Source: Symsagittifera roscoffensis
Taxonomy: Eukaryota > Xenacoelomorpha > Acoela > Convolutidae
Length of the DNA stretch: 64,000 nucleotides
Direction of reading: 5' to 3'
NCBI RefSeq assembly: GCF_963678635.1
Contig: NC_087062.1
Coordinates: 3,040,001 to 3,104,000, forward strand
Shown: in pieces, positions 1 to 15,590 of the stretch
Layout: each line of letters starts with the position of its first letter
How positions within the stretch are numbered: position 1 is the first letter of the stretch
Translations under genes and position numbers: made by a program
The notes under the pieces: model-generated
Seen by the model: the letters and a program-made list of their open reading frames with translations, nothing else
The model's database searches: none
Told to the model about the DNA's origin: nothing

Positions 1-1554
1 AACAAGATAAAATATTTAGGGTATAAAAATCAGGCTCATTAAATCAGTTATCAGGATTCTGTCGCCATTTTCATCACAAAATTTCGTTATTCCTATAAAT
101 ATATACGAAGGATTGAGTAACAGAAATCAAACTCACTAAACAAGTTATCAGGATTCCAACGTGGTTAACATAAAATCAATCTTATTCAATCAAATATCCG
201 GATTTAACCGCATTTCAGGCTCATTAAATCAATAATCAGGAATCAATCGCATTCTTCAGCACATTAGTTGTTAACTACTTAATAAGTATTAAAGATTTAC
301 TAACAAAAAAATCAGTCTCAACAAAGAGGTTATCAAATTTCAGACGCTTTTTAGCACAAATTTAAACTCCAAATTCCCAACTAAGACAAAGATGATCAAG
401 ATACAAAATGACTCATCAAATCAAACATCACGATTTAGCGAAGCGACCTTCTTTCAACACAAAAAATGAACTTGTGACACAGGGATGTGGTTGTAAAAAA
501 AAGGCTCAATAAATCAGCTCTGGGGATTCAATTAAACTAGTCGCCACGAAACTTGTAATTGCTAAATATGACAATGATGAATAAATTACAAAATAAATCC
601 ATCTCATCGAACCAATTTTCAGGATTAAATCGTATTAGTTGTCACCAAAAAATGTGAATCCATACAAAAGTAAGAAAGATATGGATACAAAAAATCAGGC
701 TCATTGAATCAGTTATCAGGATTCAGTCGCATTTTTTATCACAAAAATGATTACTCACAAACAAGCTAAAATATTTAGGGTATAAAAATCAGGCTCATTA
801 AACCAATTATCAGGATTCAGTCGCCATTTTCATCACGAAATTTCGTTATTCCTATAACTATATACGAAGGATTGAGTAACAGAAATCAAACTCACTAAAC
901 AAGTTATCAGGATTCCAACATGGGTTTTATCGCAATTGTTGTACGTTCCTCAAGACTTAAACGAATTTTTAACATAAAATCAACCTCATTCAATCAAATA
1001 TCCGGATTCAACCGCATTTCAGGCTCATTAAATCATTTATCAGGAATCAATCGCACTTTTCATCACATTAGTTGTTAACTACTTCATATATATTAAAGAT
1101 TTACTAACAAAAAAATCAGTCTCAACAAAAAGGTTATCAAATTTCAGTCGCTTTTTAGCACAACAAATTTAAACTCCAAATTCCCAACTAAGACAAAGAT
1201 GATCAAGATACAAAATGACTCATCAAAACAAACATCACGATTTAGCGAAGCGACCTTCTTTCAACACAAAAAATGAACTTCTGACACAGGGATGTGGTTG
1301 TAAAAAAAGGCTCAATAAATCAGCTCTGGGGATTCAATTAAAATGTTCGTCACAAAACTTGTATCTGCTTATTATGACAAAGATGAGCTAATAACAAAAA
1401 GCACGCTCATTAAACCAGTTTTCCGGATTCAATCGTGTCACAAAAATTGTAAATCCATACAAAAGTAAGACCGATATAGATACAAAAAATCAGGCTCATT
1501 AAATCAGTTATCAGGATTCAGTCGCACTTTTCATCACAAAAATGATTACTCACA

Positions 1555-4500
1555 AACAAGATAAAATATTTAGGGTATAAAAATCAGGCTCATTAAATCA
1601 GTTATCAGGATTCTGTCGCCATTTTCATCACAAAATTTCGTTATTCCTATAAATATATACGAAGGATTGAGTAACAGAAATCAAACTCACTAAACAAGTT
1701 ATCAGGATTCCAACGTGGTTAACATAAAATCAATCTTATTCAATCAAATATCCGGATTTAACCGCATTTCAGGCTCATTAAATCAATAATCAGGAATCAA
1801 TCGCATTCTTCAGCACATTAGTTGTTAACTACTTAATAAGTATTAAAGATTTACTAACAAAAAAATCAGTCTCAACAAAGAGGTTATCAAATTTCAGACG
1901 CTTTTTAGCACAAATTTAAACTCCAAATTCCCAACTAAGACAAAGATGATCAAGATACAAAATGACTCATCAAATCAAACATCACGATTTAGCGAAGCGA
2001 CCTTCTTTCAACACAAAAAATGAACTTGTGACACAGGGATGTGGTTGTAAAAAAAAGGCTCAATAAATCAGCTCTGGGGATTCAATTAAACTAGTCGCCA
2101 CGAAACTTGTAGTTGCTAAATATGACAATGATGAATAAATTACAATATAAATCCATCTCATCGAACCAATTTTCAGGATTAAATCGTATTAGTTGTCACC
2201 AAAAAATGTGAATCCATACAAAAGTAAGAAAGATATGGATACAAAAAATCAGGCTCATTGAATCAGTTATCAGGATTCAGTCGCATTTTTTATCACAAAA
2301 ATGATTACTCACAAACAAGCTAAAATATTAAGGGTAAAAAAATCAGGCTCATTAAACCAATTATCAGGATTCAGTCGCCATTTTCATCACGAAATTTCGT
2401 TATTCCTATAAATATATACGAAGGATTGATTAACAGAAATCAAACTCACTAAACAAGTTATCAGGATTCCAACATGGGTTTTATCGCAATTGTTGTACGT
2501 TCCTCAATAAGACTTAAACGACTTTTTAACATAAAATCAACCTCATTCAATCAAATATCTGGATTCAACCGCATTTCAGGCTCATTAAATCATTTATCAG
2601 GAATCAATCGCATTTTTCAACACATTAGTTGTTAACTACTTAAAATATATTAAAGATTTACTAAAAAAAATCAGTCTCAACAAAGAAGTTATCAAATTTC
2701 AGTCGCTTTTTAACACAACAAATTTAAACTCCAAATGCACAAGTAAGAAAAAGATGCTCATGATACAAAATGATTCATCAAATCAAACATCACGATGATT
2801 TAGCGAAGCGACTTTCTAAAAACACAAAAAAATGAACTTCTGACCCAGTGATGTGGTTGTAAAAAAATCAGGCTCAATAAATCAGCTCTGAGGATTCAAT
2901 TAAACTAGTCGCCACGAAACTTGTAATTGCTAATTATGACAATGATGAATAAATTACAACATAAATCCATCTCATCGAACCAATTTTCAGGATTAAATCG
3001 TATTAGTTGTCACCAAAAAATGTGAAACCATACAAAAGTAAGACCGATATAGATACAAAAAATCAGGCTCATTAAATCAGTTATCAGGATTCAGTCGCAT
3101 TTTTCATCACAAAAACGATTACTCACAAACAAGCTAAAATATTTAGGGTATAAAAATTAGGCTCATTTAATCAGTAATCAGGATTATGTCGCCATTTTTA
3201 TCACGGAATTTCGTTATTCCTATAAATATATACGAAGGATTGAGTAACAGAAATCAAACTCACTAAACAAGTTATCAGGATTCCAACGTGGTTAACATAA
3301 AATCAATCTCATTCAATCAAATATCCGGATTCAACCGCATTTCAGGCTCATTAAATCAATTATCAGGAATCAATCGCATTCTTCATCACATTAGTTGTTA
3401 ACTACTTAATAAGTATTAAAGATTTACTAACAAAAAAATCAGTCTCAACAAAGAAGTTATCAAATTTCAGACGCTTTTTAGCACAAATTTAAACTCCAAA
3501 TGCCCAACTAAGACAAAGATGATCAAGATACAAAATGACTCATCAAATCAAATATCACGATTTAGCGAAGCGACCTTCTTTCAACACAAAAAATGAACTT
3601 CTGGCACAGGGATGTGGTTGTAAAAAAAGGCTTAATAAATCAGCTCTGGGGATTCAATTAAACTAGTCGCCACAAAACTTGTAATTGCTAATTATGACAA
3701 TGATGAGTAAATTACAAAATAAATCAATCTCATTAAACCAATTTTCAGGAATAAATCGTATTAGTTGTTACCAAAAAATGTGAATCCATACAAAAGTAAG
3801 ACCGATATAGATGCAAAAAATCAGGCTCATTAAATCAGTTATCAGAATTCAGTCGCATTTTTCATCACAAAAATGATTACTCACAAACAAGCTAAAATAT
3901 TTAGAGTATAAAAATCAGGCTCATTAAATCAGTTATCAGGATTCAGTCGCCATTTTCATCACGAAATTTCGTTATTCCTATAAATATATACGAAGGATTG
4001 AGTAATAGAAATCAAACTCACTAAACAAGTTAACAGGATTCCAAGGTGGGTTTTATCGCATTAAATGTACATTCCTCAATAAGACTTAAACGACTTATTA
4101 ACATAAAATCAATCTCATTCAACCAAATATCCTGATTCAACCGCATTTCAAGCTCATTAAATCAATTATCAGGAATCAATCGCATTTTTCATCACATTAG
4201 TTGTTAACTACTTCATATGTATTAAAGATTTACTAACAAAAAAATCAGTCTCAACAAAGAGGTTATCAAATTTCAGTCGCTTTTTAGCACAACAAATTTA
4301 AATTCCAAATTCCCAACTAAGACAAAGATGATCAAGATACAAAATGACTCATCAAAACAAACATCACGATTTAGCGAAGCGACCTTCTTTCAACACAAAA
4401 ATATGAATTTCTGACACAGGGATGTGGTAGTAAAAAAATCAGGCTCAATAAATCAGCTCTGAGGACTCAATTAAACTAATCGCCACGAAACTTGTAATTG

Positions 4501-5497
4501 CTAATTATGACAATGATGAATAAATTACAAAATAAATCAATCTCATCGAACCAATTTTTAGGATTAAATCGTATTAGTTGTCACCAAAAATGTAAATCCA
4601 TACAAAAGTAAGACCGATTGAGATACAAAAAATAAGGCTCATTAAATCAGTTATCAGGATTCAGTCGCATTTTGCATCACAAAAAAGATTACTCACAAAC
4701 CAGTTTAAATATTTAGGTTAATAAAATCAGGCTCATTAAATCAGTTATCAGGATTCAGTCGCCATTTTCATCACGAAATTTCGTTATTCCTATAAATATA
4801 TACGAAGGATTGAGTAATAGAAATCAAACTCACTAAACAAGTTAACAGGATTCCAAGGTGGGTTTTATCGCATTAAATGTACATTCCTCAATAAGACTTA
4901 AACGACTTATTAACATAAAATCAATCTCATTCAACCAAATATCCTGATTCAACCGCATTTCAAGCTCATTAAATCAATTATCAGGAATCAATCGCATTTT
5001 TCATCACATTAGTTGTTAACTACTTCATATGTATTAAAGATTTACTAACAAAAAAATCAGTCTCAACAAAGAGGTTATCAAATTTCAGTCGCTTTTTAGC
5101 ACAACAAATTTAAACTCCAAATTCCCAACTAAGACAAAGATGATCAAGATACAAAATGACTCATCAAAACAAACATCACGATTTAGCGAAGCGACCTTCT
5201 TTCAACACAAAAAATGAACTTCTGACACAGGGATGTGGTTGTAAAAAAAGGCTCAATAAATCAGCTCTGGGGATTCAATTAAAATGTTCGTCACAAAACT
5301 TATATCTGCTTATTATGACAAAGATGAGCTAATAACAAAGAAAACACGCTCATTAAACCAGTTTTCCGGATTCAATCGTGTCACAAAAATTGTAAATCCA
5401 TACAAAAGTAAGACCGATATAGATACAAAAAATCAGGCTCATTAAATCAGTTATCAGGATTCAGTCGCACTTTTCATCACAAAAATGATTACTCACA
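1555..5497. repeat. Super-repeat block 1 (3943 bp, five higher-order units)
   Basis: This block starts at AACAAGATAAAATATTTAGG and runs until the same diagnostic variant recurs at 5498. The next block carries the same private variants in the same order, including TCAATCTTATTCAATC near the start and TTTGCATCACAAAAAAG near the end. A shorter two-unit version (1554 bp) precedes it at 1-1554. Confidence 0.85.
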
Positions 5498-8400
5498 AAC
5501 AAGATAAAATATTTAGGGTATAAAAATCAGGCTCATTAAATCAGTTATCAGGATTCTGTCGCCATTTTCATCACAAAATTTCGTTATTCCTATAAATATA
5601 TACGAAGGATTGAGTAACAGAAATCAAACTCACTAAACAAGTTATCAGGATTCCAACGTGGTTAACATAAAATCAATCTTATTCAATCAAATATCCGGAT
5701 TTAACCGCATTTCAGGCTCATTAAATCAATAATCAGGAATCAATCGCATTCTTCAGCACATTAGTTGTTAACTACTTAATAAGTATTAAAGATTTACTAA
5801 CAAAAAAATCAGTCTCAACAAAGAGGTTATCAAATTTCAGACGCTTTTTAGCACAAATTTAAACTCCAAATTCCCAACTAAGACAAAGATGATCAAGATA
5901 CAAAATGACTCATCAAATCAAACATCACGATTTAGCGAAGCGACCTTCTTTCAACACAAAAAATGAACTTGTGACACAGGGATGTGGTTGTAAAAAAAAA
6001 GGCTCAATAAATCAGCTCTGGGGATTCAATTAAACTAGTCGCCACGAAACTTGTAATTGCTAAATATGACAATGATGAATAAATTACAATATAAATCCAT
6101 CTCATCGAACCAATTTTCAGGATTAAATCGTATTAGTTGTCACCAAAAAATGTGAATCCATACAAAAGTAAGAAAGATATGGATACAAAAAATCAGGCTC
6201 ATTGAATCAGTTATCAGGATTCAGTCGCATTTTTTATCACAAAAATGATTACTCACAAACAAGCTAAAATATTAAGGGTATAAAAATCAGGCTCATTAAA
6301 CCAATTATCAGGATTCAGTCGCCATTTTCATCATGAAATTTCGTTATTCCTATAAATATATACGAAGGATTGATTAACAGAAATCAAACTCACTAAACAA
6401 GTTATCAGGATTCCAACATGGGTTTTATCGCAATTGTTGTACGTTCCTCAATAAGACTTAAACGACTTTTTAACATAAAATCAACCTCATTCAATCAAAT
6501 ATCTGGATTCAACCGCATTTCAGGCTCATTAAATCATTTATCAGGAATCAATCGCATTTTTCAACACATTAGTTGTTAACTACTTAAAATATATTAAAGA
6601 TTTACTAAAAAAAATCAGTCTCAACAAAGAAGTTATCAAATTTCAGTCGCTTTTTAACACAACAAATTTAAACTCCAAATGCACAAGTAAGAAAAAGATG
6701 CTCATGATACAAAATGATTCATCAAATCAAACATCACGATGATTTAGCGAAGCGACTTTCTTAAAACACAAAAAAATGAACTTCTGACCCAGTGATGTGG
6801 TTGTAAAAAAATCAGGCTCAATAAATCAGCTCTGAGGATTCAATTAAACTAGTCGCCACGAAACTTGTAATTGCTAATTATGACAATGATGAATAAATTA
6901 CAACATAAATCCATCTCATCGAACCAATTTTCAGGATTAAATCGTATTAGTTGTCACCAAAAAATGTGAAACCATACAAAAGTAAGACCGATATAGATAC
7001 AAAAAATCAGGCTCATTAAATCAGTTATCAGGATTCAGTCGCATTTTTCATCACAAAAACGATTACTCACAAACAAGCTAAAATATTTAGGGTATAAAAA
7101 TTAGGCTCATTTAATCAGTAATCAGGATTATGTCGCCATTTTTATCACGGAATTTCGTTATTCCTATAAATATATACGAAGGATTGAGTAACAGAAATCA
7201 AACTCACTAAACAAGTTATCAGGATTCCAACGTGGTTAACATAAAATCAATCTCATTCAATCAAATATCCGGATTCAACCGCATTTCAGGCTCATTAAAT
7301 CAATTATCAGGAATCAATCGCATTCTTCATCACATTAGTTGTTAACTACTTAATAAGTATTAAAGATTTACTAACAAAAAAATCAGTCTCAACAAAGAAG
7401 TTATCAAATTTCAGACGCTTTTTAGCACAAATTTAAACTCCAAATGCCCAACTAAGACAAAGATGATCAAGATACAAAATGACTCATCAAATCAAATATC
7501 ACGATTTAGCGAAGCGACCTTCTTTCAACACAAAAAATGAACTTCTGGCACAGGGATGTGGTTGTAAAAAAAGGCTTAATAAATCAGCTCTGGGGATTCA
7601 ATTAAACTAGTCGCCACAAAACTTGTAATTGCTAATTATGACAATGATGAGTAAATTACAAAATAAATCAATCTCATTAAACCAATTTTCAGGAATAAAT
7701 CGTATTAGTTGTTACCAAAAAATGTGAATCCATACAAAAGTAAGACCGATATAGATACAAAAAATCAGGCTCATTAAATCAGTTATCAGAATTCAGTCGC
7801 ATTTTTCATCACAAAAATGATTACTCACAAACAAGCTAAAATATTTAGAGTATAAAAATCAGGCTCATTAAATCAGTTATCAGGATTCAGTCGCCATTTT
7901 CATCACGAAATTTCGTTATTCCTATAAATATATACGAAGGATTGAGTAATAGAAATCAAACTCACTAAACAAGTTAACAGGATTCCAAGGTGGGTTTTAT
8001 CGCATTAAATGTACATTCCTCAATAAGACTTAAACGACTTATTAACATAAAATCAATCTCATTCAACCAAATATCCTGATTCAACCGCATTTCAAGCTCA
8101 TTAAATCAATTATCAGGAATCAATCGCATTTTTCATCACATTAGTTGTTAACTACTTCATATGTATTAAAGATTTACTAACAAAAAAATCAGTCTCAACA
8201 AAGAGGTTATCAAATTTCAGTCGCTTTTTAGCACAACAAATTTAAATTCCAAATTCCCAACTAAGACAAAGATGATCAAGATACAAAATGACTCATCAAA
8301 ACAAACATCACGATTTAGCGAAGCGACCTTCTTTCAACACAAAAATATGAATTTCTGACACAGGGATGTGGTAGTAAAAAAATCAGGCTCAATAAATCAG

Positions 8401-9441
8401 CTCTGAGGACTCAATTAAACTAATCGCCACGAAACTTGTAATTGCTAATTATGACAATGATGAATAAATTACAAAATAAATCAATCTCATCGAACCAATT
8501 TTTAGGATTAAATCGTATTAGTTGTCACCAAAAATGTAAATCCATACAAAAGTAAGACCGATTGAGATACAAAAAATAAGGCTCATTAAATCAGTTATCA
8601 GGATTCAGTCGCATTTTGCATCACAAAAAAGATTACTCACAAACCAGTTTAAATATTTAGGTTAATAAAATCAGGCTCATTAAATCAGTTATCAGGATTC
8701 AGTCGCCATTTTCATCACGAAATTTCGTTATTCCTATAAATATATACGAAGGATTGAGTAATAGAAATCAAACTCACTAAACAAGTTAACAGGATTCCAA
8801 GGTGGGTTTTATCGCATTAAATGTACATTCCTCAATAAGACTTAAACGACTTATTAACATAAAATCAATCTCATTCAACCAAATATCCTGATTCAACCGC
8901 ATTTCAAGCTCATTAAATCAATTATCAGGAATCAATCGCATTTTTCATCACATTAGTTGTTAACTACTTCATATGTATTAAAGATTTACTAACAAAAAAA
9001 TCAGTCTCAACAAAGAGGTTATCAAATTTCAGTCGCTTTTTAGCACAACAAATTTAAACTCCAAATTCCCAACTAAGACAAAGATGATCAAGATACAAAA
9101 TGACTCATCAAAACAAACATCACGATTTAGCGAAGCGACCTTCTTTCAACACAAAAAATGAACTTCTGACACAGGGATGTGGTTGTAAAAAAAGGCTCAA
9201 TAAATCAGCTCTGGGGATTCAATTAAAATGTTCGTCACAAAACTTATATCTGCTTATTATGACAAAGATGAGCTAATAACAAAGAAAACACGCTCATTAA
9301 ACCAGTTTTCCGGATTCAATCGTGTCACAAAAATTGTAAATCTATACAAAAGTAAGACCGATATAGATACAAAAAATCAGGCTCATTAAATCAGTTATCA
9401 GGATTCAGTCGCACTTTTCATCACAAAAATGATTACTCACA
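5498..9441. repeat. Super-repeat block 2 (3944 bp)
   Basis: Near-identical copy of 1555-5497, offset by 3943 bp, with only scattered substitutions and homopolymer length differences, such as the A-run in TTGTAAAAAAAAAGG near 5991. The following unit, from 9442, is broken by a deletion that removes most of one monomer. Confidence 0.85.
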
Positions 9442-12406
9442 AACAAGCTAAAACATTTAGGGTATAAAAATCAAACTCACTAAACAAGTTATCAGGATTC
9501 CAACGTGGTTAACATAAAATCAATCTCATTCAATCAAATATCCGGATTCAACCGCATTTCAGGCTCATTAAATCAATAATCAGGAATCAATCGCACTTTT
9601 CATCACATTAGTTGTTAACTACTTCATATATATTAAAGATTTACTAACAAAAAAATCAGTCTCAACAAAGAGGTTATCAAATTTCAGTCGCTTTTTAGCA
9701 CAACAAATTTAAACTCCAAATTCCCAACTAAGACAAAGATGATCAAGATACAAAATGACTCATCAAAACAAACATCACGATTTAGCGAAGCGACCTTCTT
9801 TCAACACAAAAAATGAACTTCTGACACAGGGATGTGGTTGTAAAAAAAGGCTCAATAAATCAGCTCTGGGGATTCAATTAAAATGTTCGTCACAAAACTT
9901 GTATCTGCTTATTATGACAAAGATGAGCTAATAACAAAAAGCACGCTCATTAAACCAGTTTTCCGGATTCAATCGTGTCACAAAAATTGTAAATCCATAC
10001 AAAAGTAAGACCGATATAGATACAAAAAATCAGGCTCATTAAATCAGTTATCAGGATTCAGTCGCACTTTTCATCACAAAAATGATTACTCACAAACAAG
10101 ATAAAATATTTAGGGTATAAAAATCAGGCTCATTAAATCAGTTATCAGGATTCTGTCGCCATTTTCATCACGAAATTTCGTTATTCCTATAAATATATAC
10201 GAAGGATTGAGTAACAGAAATCAAACTCACTAAACAAGTTATCAGGATTCCAACGTGGTTAACATAAAATCAATCTGATTCAATCAAATATCCGGATTTA
10301 ACCGCATTTCAGGCTCATTAAATCAATAATCAGGAATCAATCGCATTTTTCATCACATTAGTTGTTAACTACTTAATAAGTATTAAAGATTTACTAACAA
10401 AAAAATCAGTCTCAACAAAGAGGTTATCAAATTTCAGACGCTTTTTAGCACAAATTTAAACTCCAAATTCCCAACTAAGACAAAGATGATCAAGATACAA
10501 AATGACTCATCAAATCAAACATCACGATTTAGCGAAGCGACCTTCTTTCAACACAAAAAATGAACTTATGACACAGGGATGTGGTTGTAAAAAAAAGGCT
10601 CAATAAATCAGCTCTGGGGATTCAATTAAACTAGTCGCCACGAAACTTGTAATTGCTAAATATGACAATGATGAATAAATTACAAAATAAATCCATCTCA
10701 TCGAACCAATTTTCAGGATTAAATCGTATTAGTTGTCACCAAAAAATGTGAATCCATACAAAAGTAAGAAAGATATGGATACAAAAAATCAGGCTCATTG
10801 AATCAGTTATCAGGATTCAGTCGCATTTTTTATCACAAAAATGACTACTCACAAACAAGCTAAAATATTTAGGGTATAAAAATCAGGCTCATTAAACCAA
10901 TTATCAGGATTCAGTCGCCATTTTCATCACGAAATTTCGTTATTCCTATAACTATATACGAAGGATTGAGTAACAGAAATCAAACTCACTAAACAAGTTA
11001 TCAGGATTCCAACGTGGTTAACATAAAATCAATCTTATTCAATCAAATATCCGGATTTAACCGCATTTCAGGCTCATTAAATCAATAATCAGGAATCAAT
11101 CGCATTCTTCAGCACATTAGTTGTTAACTACTTAATAAGTATTAAAGATTTACTAACAAAAAAATCAGTCTCAACAAAGAGGTTATCAAATTTCAGACGC
11201 TTTTTAGCACAAATTTAAACTCCAAATTCCCAACTAAGACAAAGATGATCAAGATACAAAATGACTCATCAAATCAAACATCACGATTTAGCGAAGCGAC
11301 CTTCTTTCAACACAAAAAATGAACTTGTGACACAGGGATGTGGTTGTAAAAAAAAGGCTCAATAAATCAGCTCTGGGGATTCAATTAAACTAGTCGCCAC
11401 GAAACTTGTAATTGCTAAATATGACAATGATGAATAAATTACAAAATAAATCCATCTCATCGAACCAATTTTCAGGATTAAATCGTATTAGTTGTCACCA
11501 AAAAATGTGAATCCATACAAAAGTAAGAAAGATATGGATACAAAAAATCAGGCTCATTGAATCAGTTATCAGGATTCAGTCGCATTTTTTATCACAAAAA
11601 TGATTACTCACAAACAAGCTAAAATATTTAGGGTATAAAAATCAGGCTCATTAAACCAATTATCAGGATTCAGTCGCCATTTTCATCAGGAAATTTCGTT
11701 ATTCCTATAACTATATACGAAGGATTGAGTAACAGAAATCAAACTCACTAAACAAGTTATCAGGATTCCAACATGGGTTTTATCGCAATTGTTGTACGTT
11801 CCTCAAGACTTAAACGACTTTTTAACATAAAATCAACCTCATTCAATCAAATATCCGGATTCAACCGCATTTCAGGCTCATTAAATCATTTATCAGGAAT
11901 CAATCGCACTTTTCATCACATTAGTTGTTAACTACTTCATATATATTAAAGATTTACTAACAAAAAAATCAGTCTCACCAAAAGGTTATCAAATTTCAGT
12001 CGCTTTTTAGCACAACAAATTTAAACTCCAAATTCCCAACTAAGACAAAGATGATCAAGATACAAAATGACTCATCAAAACAAACATCACGATTTAGCGA
12101 AGCGACCTTCTTTCAACACAAAAAATGAACTTCTGACACAGGGATGTGGTTGTAAAAAAAGGCTCAATAAATCAGCTCTGGGGATTCAATTAAAATGTTC
12201 GTCACAAAACTTGTATCTGCTTATTATGACAAAGATGAGCTAATAACAAAAAGCACGCTCATTAAACCAGTTTTCCGGATTCAATCGTGTCACAAAAATT
12301 GTAAATCCATACAAAAGTAAGACCGATATAGATACAAAAAATCAGGCTCATTAAATCAGTTATCAGGATTCAGTCGCACTTTTCATCACAAAAATGATTA
12401 CTCACA

Positions 12407-15400
12407 AACAAGATAAAATATTTAGGGTATAAAAATCAGGCTCATTAAATCAGTTATCAGGATTCTGTCGCCATTTTCATCACAAAATTTCGTTATTCCT
12501 ATAAATATATACGAAGGATTGAGTAACAGAAATCAAACTCACTAAACAAGTTATCAGGATTCCAACGTGGTTAACATAAAATCAATCTTATTCAATCAAA
12601 TATCCGGATTTAACCGCATTTCAGGCTCATTAAATCAATAATCAGGAATCAATCGCATTCTTCAGCACATTAGTTGTTAACTACTTAATAAGTATTAAAG
12701 ATTTACTAACAAAAAAATCAGTCTCAACAAAGAGGTTATCAAATTTCAGACGCTTTTTAGCACAAATTTAAACTCCAAATTCCCAACTAAGACAAAGATG
12801 ATCAAGATACAAAATGACTCATCAAATCAAACATCACGATTTAGCGAAGCGACCTTCTTTCAACACAAAAAATGAACTTGTGACACAGGGATGTGGTTGT
12901 AAAAAAAAGGCTCAATAAATCAGCTCTGGGGATTCAATTAAACTAGTCGCCACGAAACTTGTAATTGCTAAATATGACAATGATGAATAAATTACAAAAT
13001 AAATCCATCTCATCGAACCAATTTTCAGGATTAAATCGTATTAGTTGTCACCAAAAAATGTGAATCCATACAAAAGTAAGAAAGATATGGATACAAAAAA
13101 TCAGGCTCATTGAATCAGTTATCAGGATTCAGTCGCATTTTTTATCACAAAAATGATTACTCACAAACAAGCTAAAATATTAAGGGTATAAAAATCAGGC
13201 TCATTAAACCAATTATCAGGATTCAGTCGCCATTTTCATCACGAAATTTCGTTATTCCTATAAATATATACGAAGGATTGAGTAACAGAAATCAAACTCA
13301 CTAAACAAGTTATCAGGATTCCAACATGGGTTTTATCGCAATTGTTGTACGTTCCTCAATAAGACTTAAACGACTTTTTAACATAAAATCAACCTCATTC
13401 AATCAAATATCCGGATTCAACCGCATTTCAGGCTCATTAAATCATTTATCAGGAATCAATCGCATTTTTCAACACATTAGTTGTTAACTACTTAAAATAT
13501 ATTAAAGATTTACTAAAAAAAATCAGTCTCAACAAAGAAGTTATCAAATTTCAGTCGCTTTTTAACACAACAAATTTAAACTCCAAATGCACAAGTAAGA
13601 AAAAGATGCTCATGATACAAAATGATTCATCAAATCAAACATCACGATGATTTAGCGAAGCGACTTTCTTAAAACACAAAAAAATGAACTTCTGACCCAG
13701 TGATGTGGTTGTAAAAAAATCAGGCTCAATAAATCAGCTCTGAGGATTCAATTAAACTAGTCGCCACGAAACTTGTAATTGCTAATTATGACAATGATGA
13801 ATAAATTACAACATAAATCCATCTCATCGAACCAATTTTCAGGATTAAATCGTATTAGTTGTCACCAAAAAATGTGAAACCATACAAAAGTAAGACCGAT
13901 ATAGATACAAAAAATCAGGCTCATTAAATCAGTTATCAGGATTCAGTCGCATTTTTCATCACAAAAACGATTACTCACAAACAAGCTAAAATATTTAGGG
14001 TATAAAAATTAGGCTCATTTAATCAGTAATCAGGATTATGTCGCCATTTTTATCACGGAATTTCGTTATTCCTATAAATATATACGAAGGATTGAGTAAC
14101 AGAAATCAAACTCACTAAACAAGTTATCAGGATTCCAACGTGGTTAACATAAAATCAATCTCATTCAATCAAATATCCGGATTCAACCGCATTTCAGGCT
14201 CATTAAATGAATTATCAGGAATCAATCGCATTCTTCATCACATTAGTTGTTAACTACTTAATAAGTATTAAAGATTTACTAACAAAAAAATCAGTCTCAA
14301 CAAAGAAGTTATCAAATTTCAGACGCTTTTTAGCACAAATTTAAACTCCAAATGCCCAACTAAGACAAAGATGATCAAGATACAAAATGACTCATCAAAT
14401 CAAATATCACGATTTAGCGAAGCGACCTTCTTTCAACACAAAAAATGAACTTCTGGCACAGGGATGTGGTTGTAAAAAAAGGCTTAATAAATCAGCTCTG
14501 GGGATTCAATTAAACTAGTCGCCACAAAACTTGTAATTGCTAATTATGACAATGATGAGTAAATTACAAAATAAATCAATCTCATTAAACCAATTTTCAG
14601 GAATAAATCGTATTAGTTGTTACCAAAAAATGTGAATCCATACAAAAGTAAGACCGATATAGATACAAAAAATCAGGCTCATTAAATCAGTTATCAGAAT
14701 TCAGTCGCATTTTTCATCACAAAAATGATTACTCACAAACAAGCTAAAATATTTAGAGTATAAAAATCAGGCTCATTAAATCAGTTATCAGGATTCAGTC
14801 GCCATTTTCATCACGAAATTTCGTTATTCCTATAAATATATACGAAGGATTGAGTAATAGAAATCAAACTCACTAAACAAGTTAACAGGATTCCAAGGTG
14901 GGTTTTATCGCATTAAATGTACATTCCTCAATAAGACTTAAACGACTTATTAACATAAAATCAATCTCATTCAACCAAATATCCTGATTCAACCGCATTT
15001 CAAGCTCATTAAATCAATTATCAGGAATCAATCGCATTTTTCATCACATTAGTTGTTAACTACTTCATATGTATTAAAGATTTACTAACAAAAAAATCAG
15101 TCTCAACAAAGAGGTTATCAAATTTCAGTCGCTTTTTAGCACAACAAATTTAAATTCCAAATTCCCAACTAAGACAAAGATGATCAAGATACAAAATGAC
15201 TCATCAAAACAAACATCACGATTTAGCGAAGCGACCTTCTTTCAACACAAAAATATGAATTTCTGACACAGGGATGTGGTAGTAAAAAAATCAGGCTCAA
15301 TAAATCAGCTCTGAGGACTCAATTAAACTAATCGCCACGAAACTTGTAATTGCTAATTATGACAATGATGAATAAATTACAAAATAAATCAATCTCATCG

Positions 15401-15590
15401 AACCAATTTTTAGGATTAAATCGTATTAGTTGTCACCAAAAATGTAAATCCATACAAAAGTAAGACCGATTGAGATACAAAAAATAAGGCTCATTAAATC
15501 AGTTATCAGGATTCAGTCGCAATTTGCATCACAAAAAAGATTACTCACAAACCAGTTTAAATATTTAGGTTAATAAAATCAGGCTCATTA
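12407..15590. repeat. Super-repeat block 3 (about 3.2 kb, partial)
   Basis: Third copy of the same five-unit block, starting with the same AACAAGATAAAATATTTAGG variant at 12407. It tracks block 2 (offset 6909 bp) for about 3.2 kb and then switches to a different unit series near 15590, where GAGTAATAG becomes GAGTAACAG and CCAAGGTGGG becomes CCAACGTGGG. A three-unit block (10095-12406) lies between blocks 2 and 3. Confidence 0.75.
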
